Shown here one piece after another: positions 25,497 to 34,197 of a stretch of DNA of 64,000 nucleotides (position 1 is the stretch's first letter; each line of letters starts with the position of its first letter). Where the stretch lies: contig NZ_PDDM01000001.1 of NCBI RefSeq assembly GCF_002914585.1, forward strand, positions 62,001-126,000. The letters run 5' to 3'. This stretch comes from Pseudanabaena sp. BC1403. GTDB lineage: Bacteria > Cyanobacteriota > Cyanobacteriia > Pseudanabaenales > Pseudanabaenaceae. The notes beneath the pieces were generated by a model. It was not told where the DNA came from. It was given only the letters and a program-made list of their open reading frames with translations, and did not search any database. A program made the position numbers and the translations under genes.

Positions 25497-25742
25497 CTAA
25501 GCAGATCTAACTAGGCGAATCCCATATAGTAAAACCACCGCACCAATGGTTGCCACGATCAAGCTGCCAAGTAAGCCGCCGCCTGTAGAGACACCAAATG
25601 TATTAAATAGGAAGCCGCCCAACAATGCACCGACAATCCCGACAATAATGTCGCCCAGCACACCAAAGCCTCCACCACGGACGATCTGACCAGCTAAAGC
25701 TCCAGCCACGAGTCCGATCAAAATAAACCAAATAAATTCCAT
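25497..25742 (-). CDS. GlsB/YeaQ/YmgE family stress membrane protein
   Basis: This 81-residue protein has three helices and the family pattern FIWFILIGLVAGALAGQIVR, GGGFGVLGDIIVGIVGALLG and a final GLLGSLIVATIGAVVLLYGI. The family was formerly called transglycosylase-associated, but it has no enzyme activity; it is a stress-induced inner-membrane protein. GGAGAG lies before the ATG. Confidence 0.95.
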   Translation of the reverse strand: MEFIWFILIGLVAGALAGQIVRGGGFGVLGDIIVGIVGALLGGFLFNTFGVSTGGGLLGSLIVATIGAVVLLYGIRLVRSA

Positions 25743-25827
25743 AAGATTCTCTCCGTTTATCTATTTCAAGTATTTGTGCATGAGAGGATAGTCGGCGCAG
25801 ATCATCACCTATCCATAGTTACCGAAT

Positions 25828-26409
25828 TTACTGACCTAAGAAGTTTTTGACAGAGTCAATTGCTTCTTCAACCTTGTTTCCAGCTTTGTCAGATAGGTCT
25901 TTGGTATTTGCCTTAACGTCATCAGCGCGATCGCCTGCTATTTCCTTAGTTTTCTCAACACCATCACCAATTTTGTTCTTGGCATCTTTAGCCATATCCT
26001 TGGCTTTGCCCATATTTTCCTTGGTGCCTTCTTTCACGTTTTTGGCTAAATCCTTGGCGCGATTTTGAGCTTCTTTAGCAATGTCTTTAGAGGTGTCGGC
26101 AAGTTTATCAATCACCTTATCAGTTCTACCATCGCGAAGATCGCGACCGATTTCCTTAGTGATACCTGCGGCTTTGTCGATCGCCATGTCTGTCTTCACA
26201 CCTTGCGTCATTTTGTCAACTTGACTGCCAAAGCTTGCTAAAGGAGATGCGATCGCCCCAGAACTAAAAAATGTCACTTGCAACATCAAAACTAGTGCAA
26301 ACCCAAAAGCGAAAAGAAGTCCTTTCTTAACACCATTCAGTACCGCAGTAACTGGATCGTTAAAGTTACTAGCGTTGCCACTATCTAAAATACTAGCCAT
26401 TTGTTTCAC
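25828..26409 (-). CDS. membrane-anchored LEA-like protein
   Basis: The 193-residue protein has one hydrophobic helix at ~30-50 (GLLFAFGFALVLMLQVTFFS) followed by ~130 residues of amphipathic lysine/aspartate/alanine repeats of 11-residue character (AKNVKEGTKENMGKAKDMAK, DAKNKIGDGVEKTKEIAGDR, ADDVKANTKDLSDKAGNKVE). This is the composition of group-3 LEA proteins, which protect membranes and proteins during desiccation or freezing. It shares the island's upstream motif about 77-94 bp before the ATG. Confidence 0.7.
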   Translation of the reverse strand: MKQMASILDSGNASNFNDPVTAVLNGVKKGLLFAFGFALVLMLQVTFFSSGAIASPLASFGSQVDKMTQGVKTDMAIDKAAGITKEIGRDLRDGRTDKVIDKLADTSKDIAKEAQNRAKDLAKNVKEGTKENMGKAKDMAKDAKNKIGDGVEKTKEIAGDRADDVKANTKDLSDKAGNKVEEAIDSVKNFLGQ

Positions 26410-26458
26410 CTGTTAAGTTTTGTACATGTACTCGTGAGTCAAGCCCTAAACTAACAGG

Positions 26459-26503
26459 CTATTGTTTGATTTCATGCTTGAAGAGTGTATGAATTGAATG
26501 ATT
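26459..26503 (-). promoter_or_regulatory. stress-island upstream motif, minus-strand copy
   Basis: Read on the minus strand: AATCATTCAATTCATACACT then CTTCAAGCATGAAATCAAAC. It aligns with AATCAATCAATTCATTCA...TCAAACATG found upstream of gvpA and the barrel gene, at a comparable distance from the start codon. Confidence 0.5.
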
Positions 26504-26509
26504 TGTACT

Positions 26510-27133
26510 AAAACAAAACAAATCTTTACAATGCAAATATCTAGTTTCTTAAAGATTAGCAAAAACAAAAAAGTATCTCGTTCTAAATGATTAGAATTAA
26601 TTCATCAATTGTCTCTAATCATTTAGAAACCTCAGAATAATTAAAACCCAGATCTAAAATCTGTACCACCTATACAATAATCAGTATAGGTTTTAGAGAT
26701 TTATATTTAGTTGCACCTATTTACTTAGGACAGAAAATCTCTCCTTCAGCTAATCTTAAATTACTATATTTATCAAAGGGAATAGAACTATATTAGTTGT
26801 AACGATTTAAGTACTATTAAACCATCTTATACAATTTATTCACTTTCTGATATCTGCTTATACATGATTTATTACATGCAGGTGTGAGACTAGGTCACAT
26901 AGGTAAATTACTAATATTAACTCTATCTATTAATAGATTTGATATTGCTAGTAAGTCTTAATTATTTTGTAGGATGCGTTAGTAAAACGTAACGCATCAA
27001 TTAGGTGTCAATGATGGATTACGCGATCGCAAACCCATCCTACATTTAATTCCAACAACTTACATACTTTAGTAAAGCCTATGTTTTCCAAGTAAAACTA
27101 AGCCACTAAGTTTGATTAACGGAGTAGAAGATT
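26510..27133. other. gene-free AT-rich intergenic region with hairpins and one dispersed repeat
   Basis: No coding signal was found between the divergent stress genes. It holds a 15-bp hairpin at 26581-26628 (TTCTAAATGATTAGA and complement), a small ACCTATAC/GTATAGGT stem at 26668-26692, and an element at 26968-27044 bounded by TGTAGGATG and CATCCTACA with GTAACGCATC inside. The last resembles a repeat common in cyanobacterial intergenic DNA. Promoters of both divergent genes must lie here. Confidence 0.6.
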
Positions 27134-27721
27134 ATGATCGGACAATTCAAGCGGGCTACAGGTACATTTTCTAATCATCAAAAAGCTGAATCGGCTCTCA
27201 GTGAATTGAGAGACAGTGGATTTAATATGGATCAAATTTCGATCATTGGGAATAATGTCGATCGCAATTCTGACATTACTGCTGAGCAACAAGTCCAGCA
27301 TCTCAACGATCTTGACAACAAAGTGGGTGAAGGTGCTGCAACAGGCGCTGCATCTGGTGTTGCCGTTGGAGGATTAACGGGGCTACTAGTTGGACTAGGA
27401 CTTGTGGCTATTCCTGGAGTTGGGCCAGTGATGTTGGCTGGCGCTGTGGCTACGACTCTGGCTACTACGCTAACGGGTGGTGCGATCGGTGCAGCCGCAG
27501 GTGGACTCATTGGCGGATTAGTTGGCTTAGGCATTCCTAAAGACCGTGCCAAAGTATATAGCGATCGCGTAGATCAAGGAGAATACTTAGTGATGGTTGA
27601 CGGTTCAGAGCAAGAGATTCATCGAGCCGAAGCAATTTTACAACGTCACGGTATCCATGAATGGGGTATTTATGATTCTGCTAATGCTTCTAGTAGAACA
27701 GGCGAAGTGTCTTTGAGATAG
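27134..27721 (+). CDS. general stress protein with YflT-like domain and glycine zipper
   Basis: The 195-residue protein starts with a GspM/YflT-like segment (KRATGTFSNHQKAESALSEL, RDSGFNMDQISIIGNN) that is typical of the general-stress-protein 17M family. A long glycine-zipper block follows (EGAATGAASGVAVGGLTGLL and GGAIGAAAGGLIGGLVGLGI), then a second alpha/beta segment (RVDQGEYLVMVDGSEQEIHR). It is likely membrane-associated. ACGGAG precedes the ATG by ~10 bp. Confidence 0.8.
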   Translation: MIGQFKRATGTFSNHQKAESALSELRDSGFNMDQISIIGNNVDRNSDITAEQQVQHLNDLDNKVGEGAATGAASGVAVGGLTGLLVGLGLVAIPGVGPVMLAGAVATTLATTLTGGAIGAAAGGLIGGLVGLGIPKDRAKVYSDRVDQGEYLVMVDGSEQEIHRAEAILQRHGIHEWGIYDSANASSRTGEVSLR

Positions 27722-27843
27722 ATAGAGATGAAGAATTCAGTGGAGGCAACTCATGAATTGCGTCTACTGAATTCATAAATTTCCATCAAAGATAAATTGA
27801 TTTTCACAACGATTAAATACTAATAAATTGAGGGATTTCTTCC

Positions 27844-28290
27844 ATGAACACAAAAATTGCTTCATTACTACTAACTAATGTCCTCTTAGTTACAGTAGTA
27901 GCTTGCACCGATGCTCGAACTACCTCCGAAGCTCCTGCTCCTAGTAGCAGCCCTACTGCCTCACCACAAAACACTCAAGCAGCTATGGATGATGCTCAAA
28001 GTGCAACTCGTAAAAAACAATTGGATTCTGATATCCGCGCCCGTGAACAACGCAATGATGCAATGGGTGACACGACAAAACGACCTGATAGCGATCTTGC
28101 TAGCGAAGTTCGGAGTAAGTTAGAGGCGAATATCCCTAAAGGTAATTTGACTGTAGAGTCTAAAGATGCAAATGTCGTCGTATCAGGAACCGTTCCTTTA
28201 CTAAATGACCTTGATAAAGTCAAAAGTTTGGCAATGGAAATCAAAGGAGTTAAGACTGTCACGATTAAGGCAATCGTTGCATCTAATTAA
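27844..28290 (+). CDS. BON-domain lipoprotein
   Basis: The 148-residue protein has a lipoprotein signal (TNVLLVTVVA-C at the lipobox, Cys ~21), a low-complexity Ser/Pro/Ala linker, and a C-terminal BON domain (SDLASEVRSKLEANIPKGNL, ANVVVSGTVPLLNDLDKVKS, IKGVKTVTIKAI). BON domains bind phospholipid and are found in OsmY-like periplasmic stress proteins. It is expected to be lipid-anchored in the periplasm or outer membrane. Confidence 0.85.
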   Translation: MNTKIASLLLTNVLLVTVVACTDARTTSEAPAPSSSPTASPQNTQAAMDDAQSATRKKQLDSDIRAREQRNDAMGDTTKRPDSDLASEVRSKLEANIPKGNLTVESKDANVVVSGTVPLLNDLDKVKSLAMEIKGVKTVTIKAIVASN

Positions 28291-28342
28291 TTCTCGTAAA
28301 GAATCTCCCATTGTCTAGACATAAGTCAGACTTACCCCCTTT

Positions 28343-28483
28343 AGAATCCATTTAAGAATTGTCTAGACCCCCCCAGCCCCCCTTAAAAAGGGGGGAGAAT
28401 TAAATTCTTCCCCCTTTTTAAGGGGGATTGAGGGGGATCTCTTAGAGCTTTTGACCGCAGAAAGTAATTCTTAAATGGTTTCT
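28343..28483. mobile_element. C-type MITE-like element, copy 1 (inverted relative to copies 2 and 3)
   Basis: 141 bp bounded by AGAATCCATTTAAGAATT and AATTCTTAAATGGTTTCT. Inside is the CCCCCTTAAAAAGGGGG / CCCCCTTTTTAAGGGGG double arm and GACCGCAGAAAGT. It has no coding capacity. The termini match the IS5 remnant end at 2745. Confidence 0.85.
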
Positions 28484-28550
28484 AAGACAAGTGACTCTCT
28501 CTATAAAAGAAAGTCACTTGTCATTAATCAGCTATTACATTTTATTTCAT

Positions 28551-28595
28551 AATCAATCAACTCATTCAAGAAATCAACCATTGGATTGCAATAGT
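28551..28595 (+). promoter_or_regulatory. stress-island upstream motif
   Basis: AATCAATCAACTCATTCAAG then AAATCAACCATTGGATTG, 93 bp before the ATG of the LEA-like secreted protein. Confidence 0.6.
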
Positions 28596-28643
28596 ATTTG
28601 CAAGAACTCAGTTCCAATTATCAATTAAATATGAGGAAATTCT

Positions 28644-29126
28644 ATGAAAATCGCACAATTTCTAAAGCGCTTTGTGCTCATGGTCGTAGTCTGTGGATTA
28701 ATTGCATTTGCTAGCGTCAATCCTGCGATCGCAGCTCAAAATGCTCCAGATCAAATCACTGATAACTTGACTCTGCCTAACATCCAGAAGAAAGCTGAAG
28801 ATGCGTTAAAGGGTAGTACATACGATACTAATCCAGAATACACGTCTGACGATTCATCGAATCAAGGTTTGAATGAAATTCAAGGAACCTCTGATTTTGA
28901 CAAAATGAAGCGAAGCTCGAATGAAGATACTCCTCCTGTTGTGAAGCAAGCAGAAAAGGCTTTTGACAAAGCTGGAAATAACATTAGCTCTGTAAAAGAT
29001 GACACCTTAGATAAGGCAGGTGATGCAGCTAACTATATCAAAGACAAGACAGGAGATGCTCTCAAATCACTGACTGGGAAAGCTTCTGATACTGCTAAAG
29101 CGATCAAAAACAAGGTCAAATCCTAA
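28644..29126 (+). CDS. secreted LEA-like protein
   Basis: The 160-residue protein has a signal peptide (KRFVLMVVVCGLIAFASVNP-AIA|A) and a mature part that ends in amphipathic Lys/Asp/Ala repeats (DKAGDAANYIKDKTGDALKS, LTGKASDTAKAIKNKVKS), like the LEA-type protein at 25828. A proline/aspartate middle contains DTNPEYTSDDSSNQGLNEIQ. It is probably periplasmic or thylakoid-lumenal and stress-protective (inference). GAGGAAATTCT precedes the ATG. The shared upstream motif lies 93 bp before the start. Confidence 0.7.
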   Translation: MKIAQFLKRFVLMVVVCGLIAFASVNPAIAAQNAPDQITDNLTLPNIQKKAEDALKGSTYDTNPEYTSDDSSNQGLNEIQGTSDFDKMKRSSNEDTPPVVKQAEKAFDKAGNNISSVKDDTLDKAGDAANYIKDKTGDALKSLTGKASDTAKAIKNKVKS

Positions 29127-29199
29127 TTTTGTTTAGGGTTTATGCATCAAATACGTGCGCTTTAAAGTAGAGGCAATTCATGAATTACCCCCTACTCTA

Positions 29200-29342
29200 A
29201 GAAACCATTTAAGAATTACTTTCTGCGGTCAAAAGCTCTAAGAGATCCCCCTCAATCCCCCTTAAAAAGGGGGAAGAATTTAATTCTCCCCCCTTTTTAA
29301 GGGGGTCTGGGGGGGGATCTAGATAATTCTTAAATGGTTTCT
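29200..29342. mobile_element. C-type MITE-like element, copy 2
   Basis: 143 bp bounded by AGAAACCATTTAAGAATT and AATTCTTAAATGGTTTCT, with the same interior as copy 1 in opposite orientation. It ends 43 bp upstream of the DUF1269 gene, so it separates that gene from its original upstream DNA. Confidence 0.9.
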
Positions 29343-29385
29343 AAAACATTGCGAATAGAACAAAAATCATAATCTGGAGAAATAA

Positions 29386-29868
29386 ATGAGTAGTCTAATT
29401 GCTGTTGGTTTTAAAGATGAATTCACTGCTGATGTAGTTATATTGGAACTCCGAAAGCTGCAAAAAGAGCATCTAATTGATTTAGAAGATGCAGCGATCG
29501 TGATCAGAAATAAAGATGGAAAAGTAAAGATTAAGCAGACTCAAGAGCTGACTGCTGAGGGAGCATTAAGCGGGGGCTTCTGGGGGCTACTATTTGGCTT
29601 TATTTTTTTTAATCCTCTCTTGGGTTGGGCTGTTGGTGCGATCGCAGGTGGGATTTCTGGTGCATTGACAGATATCGGGATTGATGACAACTTTATCCGA
29701 GAAGTGGGCAGTACCATTGAGCCCAGCACCTCAGCAATTTTTGTGTTAGTCAGGAGAGCTACACCTGACAAAGTATTAGAAGATCTCAGCAGGTTTGAAG
29801 GCAAAGTTCTAAAGACTTCTCTCTCAAATGAAGATGAGGCAAAGCTACAAGCTATTCTCACAAAATAA
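29386..29868 (+). CDS. DUF1269 domain-containing membrane protein
   Basis: The 160-residue protein matches DUF1269: an N-terminal SLIAVGFKDEFTADVVILEL, a central glycine-rich membrane hairpin (GALSGGFWGLLFGFIFFNPL, GWAVGAIAGGISGALTDIG) and a C-terminal SAIFVLVRRATPDKVLEDLS. The family is stress-linked and of unknown mechanism. GGAGAAATAA precedes the ATG. A hairpin follows. Confidence 0.9.
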   Translation: MSSLIAVGFKDEFTADVVILELRKLQKEHLIDLEDAAIVIRNKDGKVKIKQTQELTAEGALSGGFWGLLFGFIFFNPLLGWAVGAIAGGISGALTDIGIDDNFIREVGSTIEPSTSAIFVLVRRATPDKVLEDLSRFEGKVLKTSLSNEDEAKLQAILTK

Positions 29869-29874
29869 TAACAT

Positions 29875-29909
29875 CCAGAATGGTCGGTACAAAACACCGA
29901 CCATTCTGG
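29875..29909 (+). terminator. hairpin after the DUF1269 gene
   Basis: CCAGAATGGTCGGT pairs with ACCGACCATTCTGG around ACAAAAC. The T run is poor, so termination is likely but not certain. Confidence 0.6.
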
Positions 29910-29935
29910 CAATTTAAATAATTAAAGAAGGTTAT

Positions 29936-30400
29936 ATGTTTCTAAAATCATTTCAGTCAAAGCTTTTGGTCGTTTTTGGATTGCTTCTAAGTTTGCCTTT
30001 TACATCCTCTGCTCAAGCAGACGAATGTTATCCTCTAAATGTAATCGGAGGCACTGGCACGACTGTGAAAAAAACTGTTTCTCCTTTTAGTACATTAGTA
30101 ACCAGTAACAATTGGAATACTGATTTCTCTGTGCCTAGCGATCGCTCTTTTAATAGTTATGAGGCGACTATTGTTCCTGAAAACAATGCTAACTATGATG
30201 TAGAGCTAAGCTTAAAGTATCGCGATCGCAGTTCTAGTCGGGCTTATAAAAAAGATAATGTAGCAGTTAAGGTTGGTCAACCGCTAAGACTAATGGGTGT
30301 ACCACAATCGCCTAGCAATCCTTTTCAAGTCAATGTATTTGTGGGTGGACTCAATGCGATCGGCAATACCTACAGTGTTTCGGTCGAAGGATGTATTTAA
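29936..30400 (+). CDS. secreted protein of unknown function
   Basis: The 154-residue protein has a clear signal peptide (KLLVVFGLLLSLPFTSSAQA|D) and a ~125-residue mature part rich in beta-strand and Ser/Asn, with two cysteines (ECYPLN near the N-terminus and EGCI at the end) that could form a disulfide joining the termini. Segments include DFSVPSDRSFNSYEATIVPE and YDVELSLKYRDRSSSRAYKK, suggesting an Ig-like sandwich. I do not recognise the family. It sits within the stress island after AAGGTT. Confidence 0.6.
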   Translation: MFLKSFQSKLLVVFGLLLSLPFTSSAQADECYPLNVIGGTGTTVKKTVSPFSTLVTSNNWNTDFSVPSDRSFNSYEATIVPENNANYDVELSLKYRDRSSSRAYKKDNVAVKVGQPLRLMGVPQSPSNPFQVNVFVGGLNAIGNTYSVSVEGCI

Positions 30401-30412
30401 AACTGCGATCAA

Positions 30413-30464
30413 ACGCAAACCCATAAGGTAACGCCCCGCAGGGGCTCAACCTTATGGGTTTGCG
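30413..30464 (+). terminator. hairpin after the secreted protein gene
   Basis: ACGCAAACCCATAAGGT pairs with ACCTTATGGGTTTGCGT, with an inner CCCC/GGGG stem. Confidence 0.7.
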
Positions 30465-30540
30465 TAATTTATTTTGTGAAAGCACTTACAGGCATAGATG
30501 TAAGTAGATTTTGTAACACTTTATTGCAAAGTAACTCAAT

Positions 30541-30590
30541 TCAATCAATTCAATCAAGAAACTAAACATGCTTCTGTAATGGTATGAACA
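30541..30590 (+). promoter_or_regulatory. stress-island upstream motif
   Basis: TCAATCAATTCAATCAAGAA then ACTAAACATGCTTCTGTAAT, about 100 bp before the ATG at 30641. Confidence 0.55.
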
Positions 30591-30640
30591 TAGAGGAATT
30601 TTAAATTTGTCTATGCATCTCTAAAATTGCGAGAAAATAT

Positions 30641-30832
30641 ATGCCTAGACTTGTAGGAAAGAAAAATAACTCTGCTTTATATACTGGTTTAGCAATGCTC
30701 ATTGCTGCTGCTGGAGTTGTAGCATTGGAATACTTTGGAGTAATTGATTTCGCTCCTAATTTTGGGAAGGATGCTGAAGTAAAAAGCACCTCTACTATCC
30801 AACCTGTAAAAACTAACAAACCTGTCAATTAA
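30641..30832 (+). CDS. small single-helix membrane protein
   Basis: The 63-residue protein has a basic N-terminus (MPRLVGKKNN), one membrane helix (ALYTGLAMLIAAAGVVALEY) and a polar lysine/threonine tail. It lies 32 bp before the PRC-barrel gene on the same strand, so both are probably in one operon controlled by the upstream motif. No family was recognised. Confidence 0.65.
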   Translation: MPRLVGKKNNSALYTGLAMLIAAAGVVALEYFGVIDFAPNFGKDAEVKSTSTIQPVKTNKPVN

Positions 30833-30864
30833 AGTTGGCTTTTATCAAATTTTAGGAGAATGAA

Positions 30865-32271
30865 ATGCGCAATGGTAAAGGGATGATTGGTAAGCCTATA
30901 GTCGCCTATGACTCTGGGGAAGAATTCAACTCAATTGTGGACCTGGTTTTTGATCAAGAGAGTAATCAATTATTAGGTTTTCTTGTTGATGAGAGTGGTT
31001 GGTTTAGTGATGCGTTGGTATTGCCTTTAACTAATGTTCAGGCGATCGGCGCTGATGCCGTAATTGTAGCATCCAGAGATGCGATAGATTCTGCTAGAGA
31101 ATTCCCACAGATTCAGAATATTTTAGAAAGAGATAATACCTTGAAAGGCACGAGGATCATGACTCTTGATGGGCGTGATTTGGGGACAATGGTTGACCTT
31201 TACTTCGATGATACTAGTGGCGCGATCGAAGGATATGAAGTGTCTGGTGGTATCTTCGCGGATGCCTACTCTGGACGTTCTTTTGTTCCTGCTCCTGACA
31301 CCCTCAAGATTGGTGAAGATATTGCCTTTGTGCCTTCTGAAACTGCTGATCTAATGCAAGAGCAAGTAGGCGGAATTAGAGGTGCTATGCAAACTGCAAG
31401 TGGGAAAGTGCAGGAAATGGCGCAATTTACAGGAGAAAAAGCTCAAGAAGCAGCGCAATTTACAGGTGAGAAGTTTCAAGAAGCGACTACATTTGCAGGT
31501 ACTAGCTTTACTAATGCTATTGTTGACACCGAAGAACAAGAAGCTTTTATATTAGGAAAAGTTTCTCAAAAAACTGTAGAAACTACCGACGGCATAGCTT
31601 TAATTCATGAAGGACAGATTGTGAATTCATCACATATCTTGGCTGCTCGGAACCTGAATATGACCAACGAACTCTATCATGCAACGGGAGGACGTGTGAC
31701 AGAGAGACTGGGCGACAGATTGTCAGGTACTATTACAGGTATTGGCGCAAATATTGGTATTGAGCAAGCCCAAGGTCGGCGAGTGAACAAGATGATTTTT
31801 ACGCCTGAAGGCTCAGTTGTGGCTGTGGAAGGTCAAATTGTGACTCCAAAAGTAATTGAAAGAGCCAAGACTCATCATCAGGAACAAGCTCTGTTAGAAG
31901 CAGTTGGGTTAACCACTGGCGATGCTTTGCGAGTTACTGGGTCTAATGTCGGACAACAGGTCAAGGATGGAGCTAAGGGACTATGGGAGCAGGTAAAAGA
32001 AACTGCAAGTAATTTGCAAGATCATGGCACTCAAGCATACGAGGATAAAAGAATTAAAGGTGCTTTGGGTCGTCCTGTAACTCGTGTGATTCTCGATCGC
32101 AATGATGAGGTGATTCTCAATGTCGGGGAATTAATTACCCATCAGGCGATCGCTATTTCCCGCGATGCTGATGTCCTAGAAGTTCTATTGGACTCAGTTT
32201 ATACTGAGACACCAACGCTCTCTCTAGATGACTTACGCGCTCCTGAGTCTGGCAAAGCTGCTTTAAGCTAA
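30865..32271 (+). CDS. PRC-barrel domain protein with LEA-like 11-mer repeats
   Basis: The 468-residue protein has two N-terminal PRC-barrel units (GKPIVAYDSGEEFNSIVDLV near residue 9 and GTRIMTLDGRDLGTMVDLYF near 93), then 11-residue repeats at ~178-220 (EMAQFTGEKAQEAAQFTGEK). More PRC-like segments follow, including LGRPVTRVILDRNDEVILNV near residue 395. PRC barrels bind RNA or photosynthetic partners; combined with LEA-like repeats the protein may scaffold stress responses (inference). AGGAGAATGAA includes its ribosome site. Confidence 0.75.
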   Translation: MRNGKGMIGKPIVAYDSGEEFNSIVDLVFDQESNQLLGFLVDESGWFSDALVLPLTNVQAIGADAVIVASRDAIDSAREFPQIQNILERDNTLKGTRIMTLDGRDLGTMVDLYFDDTSGAIEGYEVSGGIFADAYSGRSFVPAPDTLKIGEDIAFVPSETADLMQEQVGGIRGAMQTASGKVQEMAQFTGEKAQEAAQFTGEKFQEATTFAGTSFTNAIVDTEEQEAFILGKVSQKTVETTDGIALIHEGQIVNSSHILAARNLNMTNELYHATGGRVTERLGDRLSGTITGIGANIGIEQAQGRRVNKMIFTPEGSVVAVEGQIVTPKVIERAKTHHQEQALLEAVGLTTGDALRVTGSNVGQQVKDGAKGLWEQVKETASNLQDHGTQAYEDKRIKGALGRPVTRVILDRNDEVILNVGELITHQAIAISRDADVLEVLLDSVYTETPTLSLDDLRAPESGKAALS

Positions 32272-32280
32272 ATTACTCAT

Positions 32281-32328
32281 CAAAAGTCGGAAAGTTTCGC
32301 CCGAACGGGCGAAACTTTCCGACTTTTG
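32281..32328 (+). terminator. hairpin terminator of the PRC-barrel operon
   Basis: 23-bp perfect arms (CAAAAGTCGGAAAGTTTCGC plus CCG) with an AA loop. Confidence 0.85.
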
Positions 32329-32353
32329 GCAATTAAGTACTTATTCAAAACTT

Positions 32354-34075
32354 ATGCACTATTTAATATTAGCTACAGATTACGATGGAACCTTAGCAGA
32401 GAATGGGAAAGTATCAGAGGCGACTCTAGATGCACTTAAACGATTACAAAAAACTGGACGGAAGCTGATTTTAGTTACAGGAAGACAGCTAGAAGATATT
32501 TGCGATGTATTTCCCGAAGTAGATTTATTTGATTGTGTCGTGGCTGAAAATGGAGCCGTAATCTACTTCCCTACAACTCGCGAAGAATTATTGCTAGGTA
32601 GTTTACCTCCTGAAAATTTTTTACGGGCTTTGCGATCGCGTAATATCGATCCCCTCTCTATCGGCAAAGTAATCGTCGCAACATGGGAACCCAACGAAAA
32701 CGAAGTACTGACTACAATTAGAGAACTGGGACTAGATCTACAGGTGATCTTTAACAAAGGGGCAGTGATGGTTTTGCCAGCGGGAGTTAACAAGGCTGCG
32801 GGGCTTAGTGAAGCATTAAGCAAAATGGGATTGTCTGTCCGAAATACAGTAGCGGTAGGAGATGCTGAGAATGATCTTGCTTTCCTGAAATTATGTGAGT
32901 TTTCTGTAGCCGTATCTAATGCCTTACCTTCGGTGAAGAGCGAAGTGGATTGGGTGACTCAAGCAAGTCGAGGTGATGGTGTAGTTGAATTAATCGAGCG
33001 ATTATTAACCCTAGACCTTACAGAAGATCTGCGAGAATCTTCAATTTTGCCTGATCGCCATCGTATCTTATTAGGAAAGCTTGATGCCAACCAAGATATC
33101 TATATTCAGCCGCTAAATCACAATATTCTATTAGCGGGCATTTCTGGTGGTGGCAAATCGACTCTAGCGACGGGATTGATCGAGAGATTTATCGATAAAG
33201 GCTATCAGGTCTGCATCATAGATCCTGAGGGTGACTATCAACCATTTGAACAGACAGTAGTATTAGGAAATGCTCAGCAGATTCCTACTTCAGCAGAAGT
33301 TTTGACAGCTTTGAGTAAACCAGAACAGAACCTAATCGTTAATTTAATGGGTGTAAAAATCGACGATCGCCCGTTATTTCTTGCACAATTACTACCTTCT
33401 CTACTAGAAATGCGTGTACGGACAGGTAGACCGCATTGGATCGTCATTGACGAAGTGCATCATATGTTCCCTTCGACATGGGACGCAGCTGTGACTTTAC
33501 CCCAGTCTGTCAATGGCATTTTGATGGTTACAGTTCATCCTGAACATGTGGCGACCTCGGCTTTATTGCTAGTTGATACATTGATTGCGGTAAAGTCACC
33601 AATGCAAACATTTACTGATTTTTGTAATGCCATAGGACATCAGCTACCGATTGCTCCGTTACCCACAGAACTTGCATCAGGATCAGGAGTAGCTTGGCTT
33701 CTCAATACCAAAGAGCAACCATTTGAATTTGAAGTAATTCTCCCCTTGCAAGAACGTCAACGGCATATGCGAACCTATGCTGAAGGTAATTTGGGTAGCG
33801 ATCGCTGTTTCTTTTTTAGAGGCGAAGGTGGCAAGTTAAATTTAAAAGCGCAAAATCTCATTATGTTTATTCAGCTTGCCGAAGGAGTTGACGATCACAC
33901 TTGGCTATATCATTTACATTTGCATGATTACTCAAATTGGCTACAAAATTCAATTAAAGACAAATCCTTAGCAAAAGAGGTCAGGGAGATTGAAACAACT
34001 TCGTATCTTTCACCTGTTGATAGTCGAGATCGCATTAAATCTGCGATCGAGAACCGATACACCTTGCCTGCTTGA
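32354..34075 (+). CDS. HAD-IIB phosphatase fused to a HerA/DUF87-like ATPase
   Basis: The 573-residue protein joins two enzymes. Residues ~1-220 are a Cof-type HAD phosphatase (ATDYDGTLAENGKVSEATLD, LILVTGR, AVGDAENDLAFLKLCEF). Residues ~235-573 are a P-loop ATPase of the HerA/DUF87 type: GISGGGKSTLATG near residue 262, IIDPEGDYQPFE and Walker B HWIVIDEVHHM. HAD-IIB members act on sugar phosphates; HerA-like ATPases move DNA or act in defence. How they cooperate is unknown. Its last ~30 codons are duplicated at 34501. Confidence 0.8.
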   Translation: MHYLILATDYDGTLAENGKVSEATLDALKRLQKTGRKLILVTGRQLEDICDVFPEVDLFDCVVAENGAVIYFPTTREELLLGSLPPENFLRALRSRNIDPLSIGKVIVATWEPNENEVLTTIRELGLDLQVIFNKGAVMVLPAGVNKAAGLSEALSKMGLSVRNTVAVGDAENDLAFLKLCEFSVAVSNALPSVKSEVDWVTQASRGDGVVELIERLLTLDLTEDLRESSILPDRHRILLGKLDANQDIYIQPLNHNILLAGISGGGKSTLATGLIERFIDKGYQVCIIDPEGDYQPFEQTVVLGNAQQIPTSAEVLTALSKPEQNLIVNLMGVKIDDRPLFLAQLLPSLLEMRVRTGRPHWIVIDEVHHMFPSTWDAAVTLPQSVNGILMVTVHPEHVATSALLLVDTLIAVKSPMQTFTDFCNAIGHQLPIAPLPTELASGSGVAWLLNTKEQPFEFEVILPLQERQRHMRTYAEGNLGSDRCFFFRGEGGKLNLKAQNLIMFIQLAEGVDDHTWLYHLHLHDYSNWLQNSIKDKSLAKEVREIETTSYLSPVDSRDRIKSAIENRYTLPA

Positions 34076-34119
34076 GCTCATTAGAATAATTTCATGTCAT
34101 CAATCTTAAACTTATTGGT

Positions 34120-34165
34120 AATCAATCAATTTATTCACGAAGTCAAACATGACCATGTGAATGTA
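34120..34165 (+). promoter_or_regulatory. stress-island upstream motif before gvpA
   Basis: AATCAATCAATTTATTCACG then AAGTCAAACATGACCATGTG, 78 bp before the gvpA ATG. Confidence 0.6.
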
Positions 34166-34197
34166 TTAGATATAGTTAACTCAAGGAGATCATTACT

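Noticed and set aside
28343-28483. Possible CRISPR or tandem array from the repeated CCCCCTTAAAAAGGGGG blocks
   Set aside because: The blocks are two arms of one palindrome within a MITE-like element; no regular spacers exist.
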